Below, one piece after another: positions 18,551 to 26,262 of a DNA stretch of 64,000 nucleotides. The stretch is taken from contig JBGAUL010000003.1 of the NCBI GenBank assembly GCA_044228685.1, forward strand, positions 62,001 through 126,000. Direction: 5' to 3'. Below the pieces are notes generated by a model that did not search any database, was not told the DNA's origin, and saw only the letters and a list, made by a program, of their open reading frames with translations. This DNA comes from JBBATK01 sp044228685 (GTDB taxonomy: Bacteria; Bacteroidota; Ignavibacteria; Kapaibacteriales; NICIL-2). The number at the start of each line of letters is the position of its first letter. Position 1 is the stretch's first letter. Both the position numbers and the translations under genes were made by a program.

Positions 18551-19012
18551 TTACTTCTTGTCGTCTTTGACGTACACTTTCTTACCCTTGTCATTCATAT
18601 AGTACTTGCCGCCCTTTGGTCCAACCATGATGTCTTTGCCATCCTTGGTCTTACCAACAACCTTATCTGCAGCCTTAGCAACCGCAGCAGGTGTTGCCTT
18701 AGCAACAGCCGGTGGTACTACACGTTCCGGTGCCTTGCCTTCTTTGCCTGGTGCAGGTGCCGGAGCAACTTTAGCTGCCTTTGCATCCTTTACAGCAGGA
18801 GCTGGTGCAGCTTTCGCCGGTGCCTTAGCATCTTTTGCAGCAGCTGGAGCTGGCTTAGCAGCTTCTTTACCGGTCTTTGGTGCAGCATTGACAACTTTAA
18901 CGTTTGCAGTTGGTGCTGCTGAAGCTGGCTTTACAGCGTCTTTAGCAGTCTGATTTCCTGCTGCAACCAACACGGATGAAGCGCAAACCATGCAAACGAG
19001 TGCTTTCAACAT
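18551..19012 (-). CDS. Secreted Lys/Ala/Pro-rich protein with PBCV basic-adaptor-like C-terminus
   Basis: About 153 residues from the ATG at 19012; an in-frame ATG at 19048 would add 12. The signal peptide is MLKALVCMVCASSVLVAAG. Most of the mature protein is low-complexity Ala/Lys/Pro repeats (KPAPAAAKDAKAPAKAAPAP). The last ~28 residues, DIMVGPKGGKYYMNDKGKK then VYVK, match the short GPKGGxYY-NxxGKKVYV motif that I know as the PBCV-specific basic adaptor domain of chlorovirus proteins and scattered bacterial secreted proteins. A strongly basic periplasmic or surface protein is predicted; the function is unknown. It has its own terminator. Confidence 0.72.
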   Translation of the reverse strand: MLKALVCMVCASSVLVAAGNQTAKDAVKPASAAPTANVKVVNAAPKTGKEAAKPAPAAAKDAKAPAKAAPAPAVKDAKAAKVAPAPAPGKEGKAPERVVPPAVAKATPAAVAKAADKVVGKTKDGKDIMVGPKGGKYYMNDKGKKVYVKDDKK

Positions 19013-19208
19013 ATTCTTCAAAACGGTCCTTGTATAATAATGAGACATCGTGAGTTCAATGCGAAACTATGGAGCAATTCAATTCTGATAAAACCTGCGC
19101 CCAGATTCCCCAAAATTCCATTTTCGTCGATCTTCTTCATCTGAAGTTTTGCCGTTCCTGCTCAACACCCTATTTTTGCGATCCGGTTGGCCACGTAGCC
19201 AACCAAAT

Positions 19209-19290
19209 GCGGAAGTGGCGAAATTGGCAGACGCACCATCTTGAGGGGGTGGCGCCGCAAGGCATACGGGTTCAAGTCCCGTCTTCCGCA
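19209..19290 (+). tRNA. tRNA-Leu(GAG)
   Basis: The acceptor stem GCGGAAG (19209-19215) pairs with CTTCCGC (19283-19289), with discriminator A at 19290. The anticodon stem is CCATC/GGTGG around loop TTGAGGG, giving anticodon GAG (reads CUC/CUU). The variable arm is long, as in class II tRNAs, and the T arm contains GGTTCAAGTCC. CCA is not encoded. Confidence 0.95.
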
Positions 19291-19432
19291 CTCTTTTATT
19301 CAGTACAACGTGGCTCCAAGCTCTACTCGCTCCACTTGGAGGCGAGTCACCGTTAGTAGACAGCCTCATCCTTTCTCTCTCAATTCAAACACATTTTCAA
19401 GCAGTCGACTCGTGTAGCTGACTTTGTCGCGC

Positions 19433-19479
19433 CCTAAAACAAAAAACGTCACTTGAAGCTAGTTGTATTTCAAGTGACG
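19433..19479 (-). terminator. Rho-independent terminator downstream of isocitrate dehydrogenase
   Basis: A perfect 11-bp stem (CGTCACTTGAA with TTCAAGTGACG, 19447-19479) encloses an 11-base loop and is followed on the minus strand by a T-rich run. It ends the transcript of the gene at 19575-21008. Confidence 0.85.
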
Positions 19480-19574
19480 CTAGTGATAAAGAGTTGAATC
19501 TAATTTCTAATAAGTTCAAGTTCGACAGTAGCACTAGATTACGCGATAAGCCTGCGTGTGCAACCTTCGCTTTG

Positions 19575-21008
19575 TTACTGTCCTTGACCTAACGAGTATC
19601 CCGCTTTACCATTGAAGGTGTACAAATTCTCAGTTTTAATAACATCAACACCGGCCACTCCTGCGCGAGTGAGGAGTTCGACGACTGTGGTATTTGATGA
19701 TGCTTGCTCCTCAATCATATAGCGACATCTCCAATGATCGGTACACATGGTCTCAGGGAATCCATCCGGCCACACTTTGATTCCTCTGTTGGTAATCATA
19801 TTCAGCGTAGCATGATCTGTGTTGAGCATGTTCATAGTTGCAGCCAGCACATTCGGATCCGTGCCACGAGAATGCACAAAGAGATCCACACCAACGAGCT
19901 TCTTCACTGCGGGCTCCGCACGTTTGTAGTTCTGCGCAAGTGGAATTGTTCCGTGTCCGTGGAGTGCAGGACGCAAAGTTGATGGCTTCTTGCCTAGTCG
20001 TGAAATCAGCTCCTGCGCGAACTCTTTGGTACCGACCGACTTTTTCGTGTATTCAGCACTACGAATGTCCGCGGTGTGCACTCCATCCTCAATCGTCGTC
20101 AGCCAAGCATTCTCAATAAGCTCAGCCACATCGTGCTGTCCGCAATGATGTAACATCAACACTGCCCCATTCAGCAATCCACTTGGATTGGCAACATCCT
20201 TGCCGGCAATATCCGGTGCAGATCCGTGGATGGCCTCGAACATGGAGCATTCACGACCGAGATTAGCAGATCCGGCAAGTCCGACTGAACCGGCAAGCTG
20301 CGCCACAACATCGGAGAGAATATCTCCATACAGGTTGGGCAATACCACCACATCAAAATTCTCCGGAGTGTCAGCCAATCGAGCCGCTCCAATATCAACG
20401 ATCAAATGCTGCGTTTTGATTTCCGGATACTCAGGCGCAATCTCGTTGAACACAGCGTGGAACAAACCATCGGTTTGCTTCATGATGTTGTCTTTGGTGC
20501 AACAGGTTAGAGATGTACGACCGTAATGACGAGCGTATTCAAAGGCCGTGCGGACGATGTTTTCGCAGCCCGGACGACTGATAAGCTTCAAGCACTGCAC
20601 AACTTCGTCTGTTTGCTGGTGCTCGATACCGGCGTACAAGTCTTCTTCGTTTTCACGCACAATGACAACGTCCATCTTCGGATGACGTGTGTTCACGAAC
20701 GGATACAGACTTCTGCACGGACGGATATTAGCAAACAAACCAAGGAACTTTCTGGTACTCACGTTCAAACTCTTGTAGCCTCCACCTTGCGGTGTTGTGA
20801 TAGGCGCTTTGAGAAATATCTTGTTTCGGCGAATGACATCCCAGGATTCACGAGCAATACCCGCAGTATTTCCAGCCAGATACAGCTTCTCGCCTACTTC
20901 GATCTCATCATATTCCAACTTCGCTCCCGCTGCCTTCAAGATTTCCAGCGTAGCATCCATAATCTCCGGTCCGATACCATCTCCACGGGCGATTGTAATT
21001 CTTGTCAT
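19575..21008 (-). CDS. icd: NADP-dependent isocitrate dehydrogenase, long (Thermus/Rickettsia-like) type
   Basis: A protein of 477 residues. It catalyses oxidative decarboxylation of isocitrate to 2-oxoglutarate in the TCA cycle. Seen: TIARGDGIGPEI, FANIRPCRSL, IVRENEEDLYAGIEH, NLYGDILSD (metal Asp), and EAIHGSAPDIAGK near the cofactor site. About 140 residues follow the isocitrate/isopropylmalate dehydrogenase core, an extension shared with the Thermus and rickettsial enzymes. GAGAG precedes the ATG. It is divergent from the LysR gene, with a 104-bp shared upstream region. The NADP preference is inferred from family type. Confidence 0.9.
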   Translation of the reverse strand: MTRITIARGDGIGPEIMDATLEILKAAGAKLEYDEIEVGEKLYLAGNTAGIARESWDVIRRNKIFLKAPITTPQGGGYKSLNVSTRKFLGLFANIRPCRSLYPFVNTRHPKMDVVIVRENEEDLYAGIEHQQTDEVVQCLKLISRPGCENIVRTAFEYARHYGRTSLTCCTKDNIMKQTDGLFHAVFNEIAPEYPEIKTQHLIVDIGAARLADTPENFDVVVLPNLYGDILSDVVAQLAGSVGLAGSANLGRECSMFEAIHGSAPDIAGKDVANPSGLLNGAVLMLHHCGQHDVAELIENAWLTTIEDGVHTADIRSAEYTKKSVGTKEFAQELISRLGKKPSTLRPALHGHGTIPLAQNYKRAEPAVKKLVGVDLFVHSRGTDPNVLAATMNMLNTDHATLNMITNRGIKVWPDGFPETMCTDHWRCRYMIEEQASSNTTVVELLTRAGVAGVDVIKTENLYTFNGKAGYSLGQGQ

Positions 21009-21096
21009 ACTCTCTCTTTTCGTTTCTGGTAGTGTTTAAATCCTTACAAAACTCCGGACTCAAGTTCATATAGCAACATTTATATTTGATATGCCA

Positions 21097-21117
21097 TTCA
21101 TAATGATTCCTTATGAA
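21097..21117. promoter_or_regulatory. Perfect inverted repeat overlapping the LysR start codon
   Basis: TTCATAA, 7 bases, TTATGAA. The right arm contains the ATG of the LysR-type gene. LysR regulators typically bind T-N11-A dyads near their own promoter, so autoregulation, and possibly control of the divergent icd gene, is an inference. Confidence 0.5.
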
Positions 21118-22039
21118 CTACACACTCCATCAATTGCGCGTATTTCTCAGTGTTAGTCAGAATCGCAGTATCACAAAAGCTGCCGAGGAATTGAATTTGA
21201 CGCAACCGGCGATATCAATTCAGCTACGACAGTTTCAGGAGCAGTTCGATGTGCCGTTGACGGAGTTGATTTCGCGACGAGTGCACTTGACGGAGTTTGG
21301 GAAAGAGATTGCACGCTCAGCAGAGAGGGTATTGGCTGAGGTAGCGGCGATAGACCAAAAGACGCTTGCGTATAAAGGTCAGTTAGGAGGCACTCTTCGT
21401 TTATCAATTGTCTCGACAGCGCAATACATGTTGCCGGCATTCTTACACGATTTCTACCGCGACAACAATGGAGTGCGTTTGTCGGTTGACGTTACGAACA
21501 AATCAGGAGTGATTTCTAAGCTCGAACTCAACGCGGTCGACTTCGCGTTGGTATCGGTTATGCCTAAGGGCATGCAGCTTGAGACTTTGGATTTGATGAC
21601 AAACAAACTCTATCTAGTTGGCAGTGACAAACTAGTACCACGCAACAAGCGATTTGAGCAATCGATGCTCAAGGATCTTCCGTTCATTTATCGCGAAGGA
21701 GGATCCGGTACCAGACACATCATGGAAGCGTTTGTGCAGCGACATCGTATGCCCGTCTCGAAAAAACTCGAACTCAGCTCGAATGAAGCAGTAAAACAAG
21801 CAGTGATTGCCGGCCTGGGTTGTTCAATCATGCCAATCATCAGTATGAAGAACGAACTCCAATCCAAGCAACTGCGCATTCTTCCCTTAAAAGCGTTCCC
21901 GGTACTGTCGATGTGGCGATTAATCTGGCTTAAAGGCAAGAAATTCTCACCTGTTGCAGAAGCTTTTCTGCGATATATTGAAGATGAAAAAGAGAGCATC
22001 GTTCGACGGGAATTCGGCTGGACAAAGAAGTACGAATAG
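21113..22039 (+). CDS. LysR-family transcriptional regulator
   Basis: A protein of 308 residues. An N-terminal winged helix-turn-helix (residues 3-62: LHQLRVFLSVSQNRSITKAA, then NLTQPAISIQLRQ) is followed by a periplasmic-binding-protein-like effector domain (about 90-295). The overall pattern resembles the CbbR/CysB-like branch, but the effector cannot be named. It is transcribed divergently from icd. The inverted repeat at 21097-21117 covers its start codon, consistent with autorepression. Confidence 0.92.
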   Translation: MNYTLHQLRVFLSVSQNRSITKAAEELNLTQPAISIQLRQFQEQFDVPLTELISRRVHLTEFGKEIARSAERVLAEVAAIDQKTLAYKGQLGGTLRLSIVSTAQYMLPAFLHDFYRDNNGVRLSVDVTNKSGVISKLELNAVDFALVSVMPKGMQLETLDLMTNKLYLVGSDKLVPRNKRFEQSMLKDLPFIYREGGSGTRHIMEAFVQRHRMPVSKKLELSSNEAVKQAVIAGLGCSIMPIISMKNELQSKQLRILPLKAFPVLSMWRLIWLKGKKFSPVAEAFLRYIEDEKESIVRREFGWTKKYE

Positions 22040-22124
22040 TTGATGCTACAAGCATGTGCTACACACTCGGAGTTACCGTGCACACGCTATCAATGGTCGC
22101 CCCAACACTTGTTATTAACGCGCG

Positions 22125-22844
22125 ATGCTAAATACCCTCACATCAATTCGCAGAAATATCCAGCAAAAAAGCTGGATCCTGTTTATTCTGTTTGTTCTCG
22201 CGATTGCAATCAATTCAGCGCCAAGAGCAAATGCTCAAACGGACGTCGGAGTTGGCTGCGGCTGGACAGCTTCGAAGCAAACATTTGACGATCTGAACTG
22301 GGCGACAGACATCAATGGGTCCAGCGATATCAGTTATAGTGCCTACGCTCGTACCCGTTTAAACAGTTCGTTGCGTATCTGGCTGGAAGTGTCACAGCGT
22401 CAGGTCGGTTCCACTGTCGACAGTATGGATTTTTACTATAACTACGGTTACGACACGCTGCATCACTTTGATAGAAGCATGCGCTATTACGTTGTTGATG
22501 CGTATCTCGACTATTTGCTTTGGACGAAATCGTCTTTCAGCATTAGTGCCATGGGAGGACTCGGGATCGGGATTTTGCGCGATGGTAAAATGACAGTCAC
22601 GAAAACATACGACCTCTACCGTTCTGAAACACAACTGCCCGTCAATTCTGACAATTACCATTCAACCGAGTTGCACCTCGTAGCCGGACTCGAACTCGAG
22701 TACCAAGTACTCCCGCGATTGAGTATAGCCAGCACCATGAGCGTCACAGAGGGATTGACAAACATTCTCAACGGAGCGGGGCCAGGCTCACACACGGTTA
22801 ACCTTAGCGCGCAGGCATCGCTTCTTGTTTTAATTAGATTGTGA
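22125..22844 (+). CDS. Outer-membrane beta-barrel protein
   Basis: A protein of 239 residues with signal peptide (KSWILFILFVLAIAINSAPR, ending ANAQ). The mature chain has alternating amphipathic strands of aromatic and polar residues (DAYLDYLLWTKSSFSISAMG, ELEYQVLPRLSIASTMSV) and ends in a hydrophobic strand LVLIRL, the pattern of a small eight- to ten-strand barrel. No enzymatic motif. It is followed by a second barrel gene of similar layout; both end in a strand/turn pattern that suggests distant tandem paralogues. Confidence 0.68.
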   Translation: MLNTLTSIRRNIQQKSWILFILFVLAIAINSAPRANAQTDVGVGCGWTASKQTFDDLNWATDINGSSDISYSAYARTRLNSSLRIWLEVSQRQVGSTVDSMDFYYNYGYDTLHHFDRSMRYYVVDAYLDYLLWTKSSFSISAMGGLGIGILRDGKMTVTKTYDLYRSETQLPVNSDNYHSTELHLVAGLELEYQVLPRLSIASTMSVTEGLTNILNGAGPGSHTVNLSAQASLLVLIRL

Positions 22845-22952
22845 GCGGACATTCGACTGTCGTGACTTGAAGAGAATAGACCTTCATGTCAGGAAGGTCA
22901 CACAAGAATCTTCAGTAAGCACAATTGAACTCAACATGTGGGGATTGAACAT

Positions 22953-23627
22953 ATGCATTGTATGACGAGAGGCATTGTTGTTCTTGGTATCTCACTTCTT
23001 TTTTATTGCAATAACCTTCAAGCTCAGCTTAGTATTGGTCCGATTGGCGGTTTTGTCAATATGGCGGAGAGTGTAAAGGATCGAAAAGTAGATGCGATCG
23101 AACGAAGTCTTATGGGAAGTATCATCGGCGTTGAAGGGCGCTATGCAATCACATCGAAAGCGAGAGTCATCATGGATATTTCTCGAGCTTCGCGTGGAGG
23201 TTCGTTGGATACAAGCTCGAGCGTGTTTGGCTTCGACGGACCCTATCACGTCGAAACAAAATTGAATTACCTCTTCATGAATCTTGGCATCGACTACACG
23301 CTCTACCAAATTTCTGCGCTGCGTGTATCCGCCAATGCCTGGGTCGGTTACGGGATGTTTCTCGACGGCTCACAATTGCAGGAAGTCTATAGAGAACAAG
23401 GTCCAACAAGCACAACGCACACATTCACCAAAACAGAACTAGCGCCGGGTGTTGCGCAGATTGGTCTTGGTGCCAGTCTGGAATACGCTTTCTCGCGCAA
23501 TTGGAGTGCTCACTGGAGCACACGTGCGTGCGAGACAGTGACGAATTGTATTGGCAGCGGACTTCGTGATCCCTACACTATACTGGTCGCTATCGAATTG
23601 TATGTTGGTGTTGATTATCACTTTTAG
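22953..23627 (+). CDS. Outer-membrane beta-barrel protein (second of a tandem pair)
   Basis: About 224 residues. The signal peptide MTRGIVVLGISLLFYCNNLQ precedes AQ; starts at 22953 or 22962 are both possible, and I list the first ATG. Mature strands such as LNYLFMNLGIDYTLYQISAL and IGLGASLEYAFSRNWSAHWS, and the terminal aromatic VGVDYHF, are typical of outer-membrane barrels, where a C-terminal Phe is the BAM signal. The order of strands echoes the preceding gene (AGLELEY against LGASLEY). Function unknown. It is convergent with the DUF2156 gene. Confidence 0.68.
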   Translation: MHCMTRGIVVLGISLLFYCNNLQAQLSIGPIGGFVNMAESVKDRKVDAIERSLMGSIIGVEGRYAITSKARVIMDISRASRGGSLDTSSSVFGFDGPYHVETKLNYLFMNLGIDYTLYQISALRVSANAWVGYGMFLDGSQLQEVYREQGPTSTTHTFTKTELAPGVAQIGLGASLEYAFSRNWSAHWSTRACETVTNCIGSGLRDPYTILVAIELYVGVDYHF

Positions 23628-23642
23628 CACAGTGTGCGAGTA

Positions 23643-24689
23643 TCAGCTCAAAATTCTTCTCAGACCTGACGCAACAAGGCGAAAAGGCGATCCGCCGCTA
23701 AAGGCTCCTGCAATGGCGTAGAGGGTGCTCACATTAATCGAGCCTCCGCGACGAAGAGCGTAAATCGGCTCCCAATAATCAGGCACAAACTTCGCTTTGA
23801 ATTTATCTAAGCCTTCAAAATCATAGAGCGGCTTTGCAACCGCCCTGACGCCGCGAAGTAAATGCGAGAGCACACTTTTGTTCAATAGTTGTTTTGGCAC
23901 ATACACTGAGAGTGGCGCTAGACCAAGAGTGAAGTAGTCTACCGATTCCTCAGCCAGGTGTTTTGAAAGTTCGTGAAGGATAAGTTCTACCGTACCATTC
24001 GGACACTCAGCACTACGAATGTTCTGCTCAACCAACCATCCGTTACGTGTTGGAATTGGAGATATCACGCTGAATCCTACTACACGAGTACCAAGTGTTG
24101 CAACGTAGACTCGCCGATCACCTAATCTCTCAAGCGTGCGCGACTCAATGAGAAAGTGCATTGGTGGCAATGCACGCGTCTCCAGCCAAGAGCGCAGACA
24201 GTCTTTCAGGCGACTATCGGCGCTGGCTCGATCATTGTCCCACAACTCTACCACCACCCCCTTATTCCTCGCTCGCGAACACTGCGCTCGCAACGAGGCT
24301 TTTGCGTTGACCTTGCTTGAAAAATTCAGGGCACTCCAAACAGGTTCAGCACCGAGTATTAGCCTGCCGGAATCCTGCTCTAGTCCTGCTTGCGCCGCAA
24401 GTCTTGTTCCTGCGCAGAAATAACAAGTTTGCAACTTGAGTGTTCGGTTCAAGCTCTCAAACTCATCGAGCACAGATTGTAAATCTTCCTTGGCACAAAC
24501 AGGTGCGCCGGCCACGACCCGGTATGAAGCGTATTCAACGAAGCCAACAACTGCATCATAGTTCTGAGAAAACCAGAGCTGTATTCCAGGATTGAGGATT
24601 TGATAGGCGGCGGAATTCCATCCATAGTTCATGATCAGCGAGCGTGCTCGTTGTAGCAAAGGTGAATCATGAAATGGATCAATGGACAT
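23643..24689 (-). CDS. DUF2156 / phosphatidylglycerol lysyltransferase C-terminal-domain protein
   Basis: A protein of 348 residues with no membrane segment, matching the DUF2156 GNAT-like domain that forms the cytosolic half of MprF (lysyl-phosphatidylglycerol synthase). Seen: MNYGWNSAAYQILNPGIQLW near the start, YRVVAGAPVC, and a C-terminal KFKAKFVPDYWEPIYAL that is characteristic of this family. Without the flippase half it may transfer an aminoacyl group to a lipid or another acceptor; that is inference. Stand-alone members are common in bacteria. It is convergent with the barrel gene. Confidence 0.78.
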   Translation of the reverse strand: MSIDPFHDSPLLQRARSLIMNYGWNSAAYQILNPGIQLWFSQNYDAVVGFVEYASYRVVAGAPVCAKEDLQSVLDEFESLNRTLKLQTCYFCAGTRLAAQAGLEQDSGRLILGAEPVWSALNFSSKVNAKASLRAQCSRARNKGVVVELWDNDRASADSRLKDCLRSWLETRALPPMHFLIESRTLERLGDRRVYVATLGTRVVGFSVISPIPTRNGWLVEQNIRSAECPNGTVELILHELSKHLAEESVDYFTLGLAPLSVYVPKQLLNKSVLSHLLRGVRAVAKPLYDFEGLDKFKAKFVPDYWEPIYALRRGGSINVSTLYAIAGAFSGGSPFRLVASGLRRILS

Positions 24690-24925
24690 GCCGGCTCATT
24701 TCTGAGAATATTATCAAAAGACAACGCACTTACGATGCGCTGACAAGCAGGCTTTGACAGCAATCGCATAGCTCAAACTGTCACTTTTCTGAGTGCGTGC
24801 TTTGCTTGAGTATGAGACCTAACTGCCGTTCGATGACTAATTTGCACGACAAGCTGCAGATGGCCGTTTATAGAAATCGCTAATGCACCAGATAACCGTT
24901 AAGATTTTTGAGGAAGGAGTCCGGA

Positions 24926-25642
24926 ATGACCAGTGAAGATCCCCGTGAGCAATCCTATCCGGAGCGTAGACCGGCAGCTGAGCGCATGTATTTGACGACT
25001 GAAGATTACGACAACATTTGGCTGCGTGTCAAGGACAAAGGCATTCGCTGGGTTTTGACCTGGGTGACCTTTATCGTGTCGCTTATTACCATCCTCATAG
25101 CCACCGTCACCTTCTTAGCCTTCAACAACTACGTTCAAGAAAAAGCTCTGAATCTTACGCGTATCTATGTTTCGAGTCCGGAGTTCAAAAAAGAGGCAAG
25201 TGATTCTCTCAGTTCCTTCCTCATTGTCAATAAAGACAAAATCAACGATCTGAAACTTCAACTCAAACTCATCAAGGACAGTATTCGCCTGGTCTCAGGC
25301 ATAACTACAGCTCCCTACGAAGTACACACCGACGGCGTCAGCTTTGTCGATTCAACCGGCGCACAATTCCGCATAGAATACGGCAGCAGCGAGACCGACA
25401 AGCAAATACTCTTCAAACACAACTTTGTGGAAACACCATTGGTGTACTTCACTGCAACGACGCAGTTCACGCAAACAATGCACGATCCGAGTGTCAAGCA
25501 AACAACAAAGACCTCGAATATTTATCCTATCGTGCTCGACTCCGCTTCACGTGGCGGATTCATGGTTAAGCTTGATACCCGCTACGCCCCATGGGGCTTT
25601 AGTGGATCACAGAAATTCAATTGGATAGCAATCGGTCGATAG
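24926..25642 (+). CDS. Single-pass membrane protein with H-type-lectin-like C-terminal domain
   Basis: A protein of 238 residues starting at the ATG at 24926, preceded by AGGAAGGAG. The N-terminus is cytosolic and charged; one transmembrane helix follows at about residues 42-66 (WVLTWVTFIVSLITILIATV), then a helical stalk. Residues about 150-238 match the H-type lectin pattern: FKHNFVETPLVYFTATTQF, RGGFMVKL, and FNWIAIGR at the very end. H-type lectins are beta-sandwich sugar binders (N-acetylgalactosamine in snail agglutinin), so an envelope carbohydrate-binding role is a guess. It is convergent with rsmD, 9 bp away. Confidence 0.65.
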   Translation: MTSEDPREQSYPERRPAAERMYLTTEDYDNIWLRVKDKGIRWVLTWVTFIVSLITILIATVTFLAFNNYVQEKALNLTRIYVSSPEFKKEASDSLSSFLIVNKDKINDLKLQLKLIKDSIRLVSGITTAPYEVHTDGVSFVDSTGAQFRIEYGSSETDKQILFKHNFVETPLVYFTATTQFTQTMHDPSVKQTTKTSNIYPIVLDSASRGGFMVKLDTRYAPWGFSGSQKFNWIAIGR

Positions 25643-25650
25643 GATCCGAG

Positions 25651-26199
25651 CTATAACTTTCGAAGAATTTCAACCTGCGTTTCACCGTAGCTCTTCGACT
25701 TTAGAACTTCAAAGTTGCTGCCAGCCATCACGTGCTCGGCAAAACCATGCTCGGCAACAACGATGGAATCCTGCTCCAAACTTCCTCCTGCACTTAGATG
25801 ATGGAGAATAGGATTTAGAGCATGCATGGCATAAGGTGGATCAATAAAAACCAATTGATAGCACGTGCTAATTTTCGCGGCAAAGTCTGAGGCATCTGCT
25901 TTGTGCGTTGCATATCGTTCGTCGCTGACTGAGAGCGATTTCAAATTCTCCGCACAGGCACGTAATGCCGCTCCAGCATTATCGACGAAGTCCACGAACA
26001 CCGCTCCACGACTCAAAGCTTCTATTCCCATTGCTCCTGTACCGGCGAAGAGATCCAAAACTCGCGCCTCTTCCCAGTCGATGAGATGATGTACGCTATT
26101 GAAGATACTCTCACGAACCGCATCCAGTGTGGGTCGAGTGCCGGATGGCACTTTGGCGCTTAGCTGACGTCCCTTGTATTGTCCGGAGATTATACGCAA
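25651..26199 (-). CDS. rsmD: 16S rRNA (guanine966-N2)-methyltransferase RsmD
   Basis: A protein of 182 residues. Seen: MRIISGQYKGRQL, RPTLDAVRESIFNSV, the SAM-binding loop DLFAGTGAMGIEALSRG, and the catalytic DPPY. This matches RsmD, which methylates G966 of 16S rRNA in the 30S subunit. Length is normal. It is last in a probable minus-strand operon (DinB protein, thioesterase, glmM, rsmD) with gaps of 23-63 bp. The usual partner coaD is not next to it. Confidence 0.93.
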   Translation of the reverse strand: MRIISGQYKGRQLSAKVPSGTRPTLDAVRESIFNSVHHLIDWEEARVLDLFAGTGAMGIEALSRGAVFVDFVDNAGAALRACAENLKSLSVSDERYATHKADASDFAAKISTCYQLVFIDPPYAMHALNPILHHLSAGGSLEQDSIVVAEHGFAEHVMAGSNFEVLKSKSYGETQVEILRKL

Positions 26200-26262
26200 C
26201 GCTTAACCCATTCTTCAAAGCATGAAAATTATCTCGACACCAGCACGCAGACGGCTTTCACT

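Noticed and set aside
19209..19290. tRNA edge as an integration site
   Set aside because: No duplicated tRNA 3' end, integrase or shift in gene content on either side.
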